The position numbers and the translations under genes were made by a program. Below the pieces are notes generated by a model. The model saw nothing but the letters and a program-made list of their open reading frames with translations, was not told where the DNA came from and searched no databases. This document shows, piece by piece, positions 1-5,484 of a stretch of 5,484 nt of DNA (position 1 is the first letter of the stretch; the number at the start of each line of letters is the position of its first letter). The DNA comes from Maribacter sp. (lineage in GTDB: Bacteria > Bacteroidota > Bacteroidia > Flavobacteriales > Flavobacteriaceae), in contig JANQUX010000257.1 of assembly GCA_030730545.1 (NCBI GenBank), positions 1 to 5,484 on the forward strand, given 5' to 3'.

Positions 1-457
1 ACCCAGGTAACAGTACATCTTTATGTTCTTGCGCTTTTACTAGAAGAAGGTTAAAAAGCGACTTGGTCATTGACTTAATTTCTGACAATTCATCTTTTAA
101 ATACAGGTGCATAGCCACTAACACCTGATCGTTTCTTGATCTCGCCGTATGTATTTTTTTACCAGTATCACCTAAACTAAGGGTAAGCATGTATTCTATT
201 TTAGAATGCATGTCTTCAAAAGATTTTTCTATAGAAAATGTCCCTTTCTCTATTCGCGCGGCAATATGGTTTAACTCATTAACAAGTTCTTGAGTTTCTT
301 TGGGCGTTAGCAAACCAATTTCACCCAACATTTTAGCATGAGCTTTAGATGCTATTACGTCGTACTTGGCTAAAACCAAATCTAATTCCCTATCGTTACC
401 AACGGTGAAATGATCAATTTTTTTATCAGTGCTAAATCCTTTATCCCAGAGTTTCAT
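1..457 (-). CDS. argH: Argininosuccinate lyase, N-terminal part (cut by window edge)
   Basis: Last enzyme of arginine synthesis: it splits L-argininosuccinate into arginine and fumarate in the cytoplasm, as a homotetramer of the fumarase/aspartase superfamily. The frame opens with ATG at 455-457 (MKLWDKGFSTDKK...) and stays open for 152 codons to the window edge, so the 3' two thirds are missing. Visible signatures are the N-terminal KLWDKGF and FTVGNDRELD segments, the EDMHSKIE stretch (residues 81-88) matching the family EDxHxxIE, and ARSRNDQV (105-112), the substrate-binding block normally written GRSRNDQV. The visible part ends in LLPG, where the family continues into the GYTHLQ motif. 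The Gly-to-Ala change before RSRNDQ is conservative. The gene lies 63 bp after argE, the second largest gap in the operon, and no Shine-Dalgarno sequence precedes the ATG. Identification is firm; only the C-terminal catalytic serine loop cannot be checked here. Confidence 0.96.
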   Translation of the reverse strand, partial: MKLWDKGFSTDKKIDHFTVGNDRELDLVLAKYDVIASKAHAKMLGEIGLLTPKETQELVNELNHIAARIEKGTFSIEKSFEDMHSKIEYMLTLSLGDTGKKIHTARSRNDQVLVAMHLYLKDELSEIKSMTKSLFNLLLVKAQEHKDVLLPG

Positions 458-478
458 TTTAAGTCAGTTTACAATTAT

Positions 479-526
479 CAATGAACAATAATCAATTGTA
501 CATTGCTAAATGATTATTGTTTATTG
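479..526. repeat. AT-rich inverted repeat between argE and argH
   Basis: Arms at 479-494 (CAATGAACAATAATCA) and 511-526 (TGATTATTGTTTATTG) are reverse complements with one mismatch in 16, around a 16-nt loop. The inner 10 bp are perfect. The argE stop codon (521-523) lies inside one arm. The left arm is also part of a loose direct repeat: the 14-mers at 471-484 and 485-498 agree at 11 positions. In the operon transcript this would form a weak, A/U-rich stem with one A-C mismatch. No U-run follows it, so it does not look like an intrinsic terminator. It could be an mRNA-stability or attenuation element, or a copy of an interspersed intergenic repeat; nothing in the sequence decides between these. 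Confidence 0.75.
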
Positions 527-1585
527 CAAGTAGCCTTTTAGTAATTTAATATACAAATCTATACCTTCTTCAATTTCATGAACATAGATAAATTCATTTG
601 CTGAATGAGAACGGGTGCTGTCACCAGGTCCCATTTTCAGTGATTGGCAACTTAGCGCTGCTTGATCCGAAAGGGTAGGAGAGCCGTAAGTAGTTCTACC
701 TAATGCTATCCCAGATTTCACTAACGGATGATCTTTGTCTATTTTCGATGAATTGAGGCGTAAAGATCGCTCCTTTAATTCGCATGGCGCATCGTTCTTT
801 AGTAAATCTGCAATTTCTTTATTAGTATAGGCATCGTTCACCCGAACATCAACTACCATATCAACCTGTGCCGGCACCACATTATGTTGCGACCCTGCAC
901 TAATTTGGGTAACGGTCATTTTTACATCTCCCAAGGCTTCAGATGATTTGTCGAATGTGTAGTTCTTAAACCATTCTAAAACTTTAATGGAATTGTAAAT
1001 GGAATTGTCTTCATTTGGATGCGCTGCATGCGAGGGAGTACCTTTAACTACAGCATCAAAAACAACTAATCCTTTTTCGGCGATAGCAAGTTGCATTAAT
1101 GTAGGTTCGCCAACTATAGCTACATCAATATGTGGTAATTTAGGAAGCAATCCGCGTAAGCTATTTTCACCTGCATTTTCTTCTTCTGCAGAAGCGACCA
1201 TTAAAATATTATGGTTAAGGTTTTCATCATCGTAATAATTCACGAAAGTTGCAAGAAGGGAAACTAAAGGTCCGCCTGCGTCATTACTCCCCAACCCGAA
1301 TAATTTACCATCTTCAATGTGCGGCAAAAAAGGGTCTTTTGTATAAGCTGTATTTGGCTTTACAGTATCGTGATGCGAATTTAATAGTAAGGTTGGTTTG
1401 CTATCGTCCCAATATTTATTTTTCGCTATAATATTGTTCAGATCCCGTTCTGTTGGTATGTTATATTTTGCCAACCACGCTTGTATTGCATCTGCAGTTT
1501 TGTCTTCTTCCTTAGAAAATGATTCTATTGAAATCAGTTCTTTTAATAGATCGATGGCACTTTCTGTAAGTTCTGTTTGATTCAT
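521..1585 (-). CDS. argE: M20-family N-acylcitrulline/N-acylornithine deacylase (ArgE-like)
   Basis: Zinc-dependent amidohydrolase of the ArgE/DapE/CPG2 (M20) family, 354 residues, cytoplasmic. Beside an argF' transcarbamylase its expected substrate is N-acylcitrulline (succinyl- or acetyl-), giving citrulline for ArgG and then ArgH. Expected metal and catalytic residues are present: H71 and D73 in SHHDTV, bridging D102 in GSNDAGG, the general base/metal pair in the EEE run at 134-136, E160 in VGEPT, and H327 in SHSANE. The dimerisation (lid) domain sits roughly at 170-285 and carries SHAAHP (185-190) and QHNVVP (233-238). Length is near normal for the family. The ATG at 1583-1585 follows the argB TAG by one base, so translation is probably coupled. 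M20 enzymes are hard to assign to a substrate by motif alone; a DapE or a peptidase is the alternative, but position between argB and argH makes ArgE by far the best call. Confidence 0.92.
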   Translation of the reverse strand: MNQTELTESAIDLLKELISIESFSKEEDKTADAIQAWLAKYNIPTERDLNNIIAKNKYWDDSKPTLLLNSHHDTVKPNTAYTKDPFLPHIEDGKLFGLGSNDAGGPLVSLLATFVNYYDDENLNHNILMVASAEEENAGENSLRGLLPKLPHIDVAIVGEPTLMQLAIAEKGLVVFDAVVKGTPSHAAHPNEDNSIYNSIKVLEWFKNYTFDKSSEALGDVKMTVTQISAGSQHNVVPAQVDMVVDVRVNDAYTNKEIADLLKNDAPCELKERSLRLNSSKIDKDHPLVKSGIALGRTTYGSPTLSDQAALSCQSLKMGPGDSTRSHSANEFIYVHEIEEGIDLYIKLLKGYLQ

Positions 1586-1586
1586 T

Positions 1587-2366
1587 CTATAGGGTTAACG
1601 TAGTGAACAGTTCAGTGTTTTTATCTAACATAGTTACATCGCCCAAACATACTTTTTCAACAGTATTGTTCAGGGCATGAAAGCAATTGTGGAGTTTAGG
1701 CAACATACCGTCAGCAATTACCCCTTCAGATAATAACTCTTTATATGTGGTTTTATTGATATGTTTTACCACGCTATTGTCATCAGTTATATCTAATAAA
1801 ACACCCTTTTTTTCAAAGCAGTAATAAAGAGTAGTTTCATAGGTTTTAGCCATGCCGATTGCAATTTCAGATGCAATGGTATCTGCGTTGGTATTCAGTA
1901 ATTGCCCTGCGCCATCGTGTGATAATGCGCAAAAAACGGGCGTAAGGTTGATGGATAAAAGATTGCTAATTAAATCAGAATTCACACCATCAATATCACC
2001 TACGAAGCCATAATCTATTTCTTTTACGGGGCGTTTGTGTGCATGTATGCTATCACCATCGGCACCACTTAAACCAATTGCATTTATTTTTTTAGCTTGA
2101 AGCTGGGCAACGATTTTTTTGTTTGCCAATCCGCCATAGACCATAGTAATAATATCGACAGTTTCAGCATCGGTAATACGCCTACCGTCTATCATTTTAG
2201 ATTCAATACCTAATTTAGTTGCGAGTTGAGTTGCTAATTTACCACCACCATGAACTAGTATTTTTAATCCTTCTAGTTTGGCAAATGCAGTAAGAAAAAT
2301 AGCTAAAGCTTTTTCATCTTCAATGACATTACCACCAATTTTTACTACGCTTAATTTATTTTTCAT
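1587..2366 (-). CDS. argB: N-acetylglutamate (N-acylglutamate) kinase
   Basis: Amino-acid kinase family enzyme that phosphorylates the gamma-carboxylate of N-acetyl- or, in this lineage, probably N-succinylglutamate; second step of the arginine pathway. At 259 residues it is almost the length of the E. coli enzyme (258). Motifs: K9 in VVKIGGN, HGGGK (39-43), DGRRITD (60-66), GLSGADGD (98-105), LNTNAD with N158 and D162, and K224 in GMLPKL; these match the known phosphate, substrate and catalytic positions. The frame stays open upstream to a TTG at 2402, but ATG at 2364-2366 is chosen because KIGG then lies at the usual distance from the start. The start overlaps the end of the small membrane ORF by 11 nt. 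There is no N-terminal helix extension of the kind found in arginine-inhibited hexameric kinases, so feedback insensitivity is inferred. The specific acyl group cannot be read from this sequence. Confidence 0.96.
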   Translation of the reverse strand: MKNKLSVVKIGGNVIEDEKALAIFLTAFAKLEGLKILVHGGGKLATQLATKLGIESKMIDGRRITDAETVDIITMVYGGLANKKIVAQLQAKKINAIGLSGADGDSIHAHKRPVKEIDYGFVGDIDGVNSDLISNLLSINLTPVFCALSHDGAGQLLNTNADTIASEIAIGMAKTYETTLYYCFEKKGVLLDITDDNSVVKHINKTTYKELLSEGVIADGMLPKLHNCFHALNNTVEKVCLGDVTMLDKNTELFTTLTL

Positions 2367-2538
2367 TATCCGAAAATTTAAACATGAGTACCATGGCAAC
2401 AATAAGAATTATGTTACTAACGGGTCCCATATAGGTTTTCCAATGTGCGGTGTTATGGTCGATATCGACCATATTTGCTACAAATAAAATGAGTGCGAAT
2501 AGTGCGATACCAATATAAATCCATTTACTAATTTTCAT
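2356..2538 (-). CDS. Small two-TM membrane protein nested between argF' and argB
   Basis: A 60-residue protein I do not recognise. It starts with a short basic segment (MKISKW), then a hydrophobic helix at about 6-24 (WIYIGIALFALILFVANMV), a polar loop at 25-38 with DIDHNTAHWKTYMGP, a second hydrophobic helix at about 39-55, and a charged tail SDNEK. The pattern is that of a small two-helix inner-membrane protein; the loop has two His and three acidic or basic residues but no known motif. The ATG at 2536-2538 lies inside the last codons of argF' (overlap ATGAAAATTAG), and its TAA at 2356-2358 lies inside the start of argB (overlap ATGAAAAATAA). It is the only sensible reading of the stretch 2367-2527, which would otherwise be a gap in a very compact operon. 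Co-translation with the arginine genes is inferred from the overlaps; function is unknown. Confidence 0.78.
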   Translation of the reverse strand: MKISKWIYIGIALFALILFVANMVDIDHNTAHWKTYMGPVSNIILIVAMVLMFKFSDNEK

Positions 2539-3469
2539 TGCTTTCCAGTATTTTCTTTAGAACTAACTGAGCAGCATACGTTCTGTTATTTGCTTGTTCA
2601 ATAACCAAAGATTGCTCACTATCTAAAACTTCATCGGCAACTACAACATTTCTACGTACCGGAAGGCAGTGCATAAACTTAGCTTTTCCTAATTTCTTAA
2701 GGGTCATTTGCCAATTAGGATTTTGCGATTTTATTTGACCATAATCGGTATAGCTACTCCAGTTTTTCACATACACAAAATCGGCATTTTCTAAAGCCTT
2801 TTCTTGATTATATTCAATTTTAGAATCTTTAGTAATGTTGGGATCTAGTTCATAACCCTCAGGATGCGTAATTACAAACTCCGCATTTTGCTTTTGCATC
2901 ATTTGAATAAATGAATTGGCAACCGCGTGTGGTAAAGCCCTTGGGTGTGGCGCCCATGACAATACTATTTTTGGGTTATTCTTAAAATTATGTTCTTCTA
3001 AAGTAATGGCATCGGTTAGTGCCTGTAACGGGTGCCCAACTGAGCTCTCCATATTTACTATAGGTACAGATGCGTAGGTTTTAAATCCGTTTAAAACTTC
3101 TTCTGCTTCATCTAATTCTTTGTCAACCAAGCCTGCAAATGCACGTATGGCTATGATGTCGCAATACTGAGAAATTACCTGTGCAGCTTCTTTTATATAC
3201 TCAGAGGTACCTTGATCCATAATAGTGCCATCGGCATATTCTAAAGCCCAACCTTCGCTACCAAAGTTCATGACAATAACTTCCATACCTAAATTTATGG
3301 CCGCTTTTTGAGTGCTTAAACGCGTACGAAGCGAATTGTTGAAAAATAGGAGTCCGATGGTTTTATCATTACCTAAAGTCTTAAATTTTTTAGGTTGTTT
3401 TTTTAATGCGATAGCTTCTTTTACCCAGATAGATAAAGAGTCGATATCGTTTATGGAAAGGTAATTCAT
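2528..3469 (-). CDS. argF': N-succinylornithine (N-acylornithine) carbamoyltransferase
   Basis: Transfers the carbamoyl group of carbamoyl phosphate to an N-acylated ornithine, giving N-acylcitrulline; it replaces classical ornithine transcarbamylase (ArgF) in Bacteroidetes. 313 residues. Carbamoyl-phosphate loop SLRTR (46-50) in the long block FFNNSLRTRLSTQKAA, as in the Bacteroides enzyme; W74; MESSVGHPLQAL (140-151) with the HPLQ motif; WAPHPR (172-177); THPEGYELDP (201-210); VKNW (234-237); HCLPVRRN (267-274). Aligning by eye, the position that is Glu92 in the Xanthomonas acetylornithine enzyme and Pro90 in the Bacteroides fragilis succinylornithine enzyme is Ser89 here (DQGTSEYIKE). Published mutants with Ser at this site used succinylornithine, so that substrate is predicted. 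The start ATG overlaps the proB TGA (ATGA), and the last 11 nt overlap the small membrane ORF. Family is certain; substrate is an inference. Confidence 0.95.
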   Translation of the reverse strand: MNYLSINDIDSLSIWVKEAIALKKQPKKFKTLGNDKTIGLLFFNNSLRTRLSTQKAAINLGMEVIVMNFGSEGWALEYADGTIMDQGTSEYIKEAAQVISQYCDIIAIRAFAGLVDKELDEAEEVLNGFKTYASVPIVNMESSVGHPLQALTDAITLEEHNFKNNPKIVLSWAPHPRALPHAVANSFIQMMQKQNAEFVITHPEGYELDPNITKDSKIEYNQEKALENADFVYVKNWSSYTDYGQIKSQNPNWQMTLKKLGKAKFMHCLPVRRNVVVADEVLDSEQSLVIEQANNRTYAAQLVLKKILESNEN

Positions 3470-4233
3470 GATGCTTTAATTTTTGTAAAAGTGCTTTTGT
3501 TATTCATGGCGTCGGTAATGAAATTATCGGTTAAGCCATTGGTAATCCAAGTTTCAATACCTGCTTTTTGTGCGATAGTTGCAGCCTCTATTTTAGACTG
3601 CATTCCGCCGGTGCCATGGGTCGATTTAGATTCCCCTATTTCTTTCTGTAATTCACTTAGGTCAGTTACCTGTTCGATAGTGGTAGGTTTTGCCGTCGAT
3701 AGCGATGCTTTGGTATAGATACCGTCTGTATTTGTTGCTATTATTAATATATCTGCGGATAAAAGAGATGCCGTTAAACCTGCTAACTTATCATTATCAC
3801 CAAACTTAATTTCATCTGTTGCCACAGTATCATTTTCATTGATAATAGGAATGAAATTATTAGCAACAAGAACATTTATAGTATTTTTAATATTTACTCT
3901 AGTTTGTTCCTTTTCAAAGTCGGAATAGGATAGTAAACACTGTGATGTAAAAAGACCTAACTCTCTAAAATTCTCTTGAAAAATACGCATTAAATGTGGC
4001 TGACCAATAGATGCTAGTGCCTGTTTTATAGTGATTTCTTCCCCGTTATGCTCCAATTTTACAAACTGCCTAGCTGCGGCAATAGCACCAGAACTTACGA
4101 TTATGAATTCGTATTCATCTTTAAGTGCAGCTATTTGCCTACCAATATCTTCAATTTTACCACGAGAGATATGGTCAGTGTCCTTCGTTAAAGTATTAGA
4201 CCCTAATTTCAATAAAATTCTCTTTTTCAACAT
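3466..4233 (-). CDS. proB: Glutamate 5-kinase, short form without PUA domain
   Basis: First step of proline synthesis: ATP-dependent phosphorylation of glutamate to gamma-glutamyl phosphate, handed to ProA encoded just upstream. Amino-acid kinase fold with KLGSNTL (9-15), VSSGAI (46-51), INENDTV (131-137), FGDNDKLAG (144-152) and GTGGMQSK (207-214), all diagnostic of glutamate 5-kinase rather than of ArgB. The protein ends at residue 255, right after the kinase domain; the C-terminal PUA domain of the approx. 367-residue E. coli protein is absent, a known short form. The frame is open back to a TTG at 4362, but those 43 extra codons run through repeat-like DNA and give a low-complexity Lys-rich peptide unlike the family, so ATG at 4231-4233 (MLKKRILLKLG) is chosen. 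The TGA stop overlaps the argF' ATG by 4 nt, which suggests coupled translation of the proline and arginine genes. Confidence 0.96.
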   Translation of the reverse strand: MLKKRILLKLGSNTLTKDTDHISRGKIEDIGRQIAALKDEYEFIIVSSGAIAAARQFVKLEHNGEEITIKQALASIGQPHLMRIFQENFRELGLFTSQCLLSYSDFEKEQTRVNIKNTINVLVANNFIPIINENDTVATDEIKFGDNDKLAGLTASLLSADILIIATNTDGIYTKASLSTAKPTTIEQVTDLSELQKEIGESKSTHGTGGMQSKIEAATIAQKAGIETWITNGLTDNFITDAMNNKSTFTKIKAS

Positions 4234-4287
4234 GCTTGTTTCGTTTTTGTCAGGATGAGTTTTAATTTCTCCTAACTCCTTTTTTTT

Positions 4288-4307
4288 GGTTTCGACTGAG
4301 CTCAACC
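4288..4307. repeat. 20-bp motif resembling a flavobacterial interspersed repeat
   Basis: GGTTTCGACTGAGCTCAACC, with complementary ends GGTT/AACC and an internal 8-bp palindrome TGAGCTCA. From memory, near-identical strings (TTTCGACTGCGCTCAACC type) recur in intergenic DNA of many flavobacteria; only one copy is present in this window, so the repeat status is recalled, not shown. It is flanked on one side by a T-run (4280-4287). Confidence 0.45.
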
Positions 4308-4330
4308 GGACACGTTTATCATTTTTTTTA

Positions 4331-4354
4331 CGAACACCGAACACCGAACACCGA
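4331..4354. repeat. Tandem repeat, 7-bp unit CGAACAC, about 3.4 copies
   Basis: Three exact copies of CGAACAC at 4331-4337, 4338-4344 and 4345-4351 are followed by a partial copy (CGA) to 4354. On the operon strand the unit reads GTGTTCG. It lies 13 bp beyond the proA stop codon and outside every gene except the rejected extension of proB. Such an array can change copy number by slippage; since it is intergenic and 7 bp long, changes would alter spacer length, not a reading frame. Confidence 0.85.
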
Positions 4355-4366
4355 TCAACCAATCAC

Positions 4367-5484
4367 CTATCTCACCTGCCCATTCCCTTTTACATACCAC
4401 TTATTGGTCACGAGATGTTGTAAACCAATTGGTCCTCGCTGGTGTAATTTATCGGTACTGATAGCTAATTCACCACCAAGTCCGAATTGCCCACCGTCGG
4501 TAAAACGTGTAGATGCGTTATGATACACGGCCGCAGTATCAACGGACTGCATGAAAATTTCAGCTTCTTCTTCGTCTTTGGTAATGATGGCAGCTGAATG
4601 GCCACCACCATAGGTGTTAATGTGCTGTATGGCCTCTTCAACATCTGGCACTTGCCCGATAACAATTTTATAATCTAGAAATTCTTCGTGCCAAACAGAT
4701 TCATCTACCATCTGAGAAGTACCTTCTAATCCGGCTAGTTTAGCATCGGTCAATATTTTTACATTGTGTTTTTTAAGTGTTTGAACCAAGTGATTTAGAA
4801 ACTCCATTTTACGAGGTAGATCCCTTGAGATAATCACTTTATCCACCGCATTACATGCCGAAATTTTTGTGGTTTTTGCATTGACAATTATATCTAATGC
4901 CATTTGCAGATCTGCTTCATGAGAAACATATACAAAGTTATTTCCACGACCACTGACAATTACCGGGCACTGGGCATGTTGTTTTACGAAAGCAATCAAT
5001 TTTTCACCACCACGCGGAACAATCAAATCTAGTTTTTGAGTTGGTTTTTCAAGAAACTGTTGGGTTTCTTCTCGCGAATAATTGAGATAGGTAATCCAAT
5101 CTTCAGAACAGTCGCAAGACTCTAAAGCTTTATGCCATAAATTGACTAAAACCAAATTGGAGTTCAATGATTCTTTTCCGCCTTTTAATAAAATTTTGTT
5201 TCCCGATTTAAAAGCGATTCCGGCTGCTTCGATAGTGACATCTGGTCTAGACTCATAGATAATCATAATAGTGCCGAACGGAGCCGTTTTATTACTTATT
5301 TCTAACCCGTTATCGTGGGTAAATTGAAAACGTTCTACATGTAAAGGATCGGCTAATGCAGCTAATTTTTTCAAGGAAGAAACCATTTCTCTAACCTTAT
5401 CTTTATCCACCTTTAAGCGGTCGATCATCGCAATATCATCAGATTCGAAAGAGTTTAAATCTTTCTCATTGGCAGACATTAAAA
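4367..5484 (-). CDS. proA: Glutamate-5-semialdehyde dehydrogenase (gamma-glutamyl phosphate reductase), 5' end outside window
   Basis: NADPH-dependent reduction of gamma-glutamyl phosphate to glutamate-5-semialdehyde, second step of proline synthesis; aldehyde dehydrogenase superfamily, cytoplasmic. Counting from the ATG at 5477-5479: IIYESRPDVTIEAA (73-86), KSGNKILLKGG (91-101), PRGGEKLI (155-162), catalytic Cys209 in KISACNA, NASTRFTDGGQFGLGGE (321-337) and KLHQRGPIGL (344-353). That ATG is not the likely true start: MSANEKDL aligns with the internal family segment LxANxKDL, and the frame stays open through the last bases (a Leu codon, TTA, precedes it), so roughly 25-30 N-terminal residues lie beyond the edge. 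The usual GxCHVYVD block is GRGNNFVYVS here, a variation outside the catalytic loop. The TAG stop is 133 bp from the proB start. The order proA-proB is the reverse of the common proBA order. Confidence 0.95.
   Translation of the reverse strand, partial: LMSANEKDLNSFESDDIAMIDRLKVDKDKVREMVSSLKKLAALADPLHVERFQFTHDNGLEISNKTAPFGTIMIIYESRPDVTIEAAGIAFKSGNKILLKGGKESLNSNLVLVNLWHKALESCDCSEDWITYLNYSREETQQFLEKPTQKLDLIVPRGGEKLIAFVKQHAQCPVIVSGRGNNFVYVSHEADLQMALDIIVNAKTTKISACNAVDKVIISRDLPRKMEFLNHLVQTLKKHNVKILTDAKLAGLEGTSQMVDESVWHEEFLDYKIVIGQVPDVEEAIQHINTYGGGHSAAIITKDEEEAEIFMQSVDTAAVYHNASTRFTDGGQFGLGGELAISTDKLHQRGPIGLQHLVTNKWYVKGNGQVR

Larger units (their letters stand above)
4234..4366. other. 133-bp proA-proB spacer of repeat-like DNA
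   Basis: The largest gap in the window. Reading in the operon direction it holds a 7-bp tandem repeat (4331-4354), an A-run (4322-4329 as T/A on the given strand), the 20-bp motif at 4288-4307, a second A-run (4280-4287), then an A-rich leader into proB. I see no TTTG/TAnnTTTG promoter pair of the Bacteroidetes type and no hairpin followed by a U-run. A GGAG-containing purine stretch (about 4268-4281) is too far from the proB ATG to serve as its ribosome-binding site. The same frame as proB is open across the whole spacer, by composition rather than by function. Confidence 0.7.

Noticed and set aside
479..526. Intrinsic transcription terminator between argE and argH
   Set aside because: The stem is A/U-rich and weak, and no U-run follows on the operon strand; argH is the natural next gene of the same pathway.
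999..1580. Plus-strand ORFs of 60-78 codons opposite argE
   Set aside because: They lie opposite a well-supported enzyme gene, have no family features and no start context; they are antisense shadows. The same holds for plus-strand ORFs at 2278-2487, 3491-3718 and 4031-4258.
2367..2402. N-terminal extension of ArgB from a TTG at 2402 (12 extra residues)
   Set aside because: The ATG at 2366 gives the usual distance to KIGGN; the extension lies wholly within the second membrane helix of the small ORF in another frame.
4234..4362. N-terminal extension of ProB from a TTG at 4362 (43 extra residues)
   Set aside because: The extension translates tandem-repeat and homopolymer DNA, has no likeness to the family, and the ATG at 4233 puts KLGSNTL at the expected distance from the start.
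4465..4665. 66-codon minus-strand ORF inside proA in another frame
   Set aside because: It is fully contained in proA, whose motifs are continuous in its own frame across this stretch; the peptide shows no recognisable features.
5477..5479. ATG at 5479 as the true start of proA
   Set aside because: The protein would begin in the middle of the conserved LxANxKDL segment, and the frame is still open to the edge of the window.
1..5484. CRISPR array, transposase, tRNA or rRNA gene, phage or defence system
   Set aside because: No regularly spaced repeats, no mobile-element genes and no RNA-gene signatures were seen; nearly all of the window is accounted for by biosynthetic genes.

Overview
The window is a single-direction stretch of an arginine/proline biosynthesis operon, with every gene on the minus strand. 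The DNA is AT-rich, the ORFs are tightly packed, and the ornithine transcarbamylase is the Bacteroidetes N-succinylornithine type with an SLRTR carbamoyl-phosphate loop. Together with AT-rich junctions that lack Shine-Dalgarno sequences, this points to a member of Bacteroidota, most likely a (marine) flavobacterium. The genus cannot be fixed from this sequence.

In transcription order (right to left) the layout is: proA (5' end outside the window, 4367-5484); a 133-bp spacer of repeat-like DNA (4234-4366); proB (3466-4233, a short form without the PUA domain); argF' (2528-3469, overlapping proB by 4 nt); an unrecognised 60-residue protein with two membrane segments (2356-2538, overlapping both neighbours by 11 nt); argB (1587-2366); argE (521-1585, 1 nt after argB); a 63-bp spacer with a 16-bp AT-rich inverted repeat that also covers the argE stop codon; and the first 152 codons of argH (1-457), cut by the window edge.

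ProB and ProA convert glutamate to glutamate-5-semialdehyde for proline. ArgB, ArgF', ArgE and ArgH belong to the acylated arginine branch: kinase on N-acylglutamate, carbamoylation of N-acylornithine, removal of the acyl group from N-acylcitrulline, and cleavage of argininosuccinate to arginine and fumarate. The missing steps (argC, argD, argG and the acyl-transferase) are presumably upstream. The residue at the acetyl/succinyl specificity position of ArgF' is Ser89, which predicts succinylated intermediates. No promoter or classical terminator is visible, so the window looks like the interior of one transcription unit.

The pathway genes are ordinary for the group. The items worth a second look are the small two-TM protein nested between argF' and argB by two near-identical 11-nt overlaps, the Ser89 specificity residue, and the repeat-like DNA that fills the only two real gaps.
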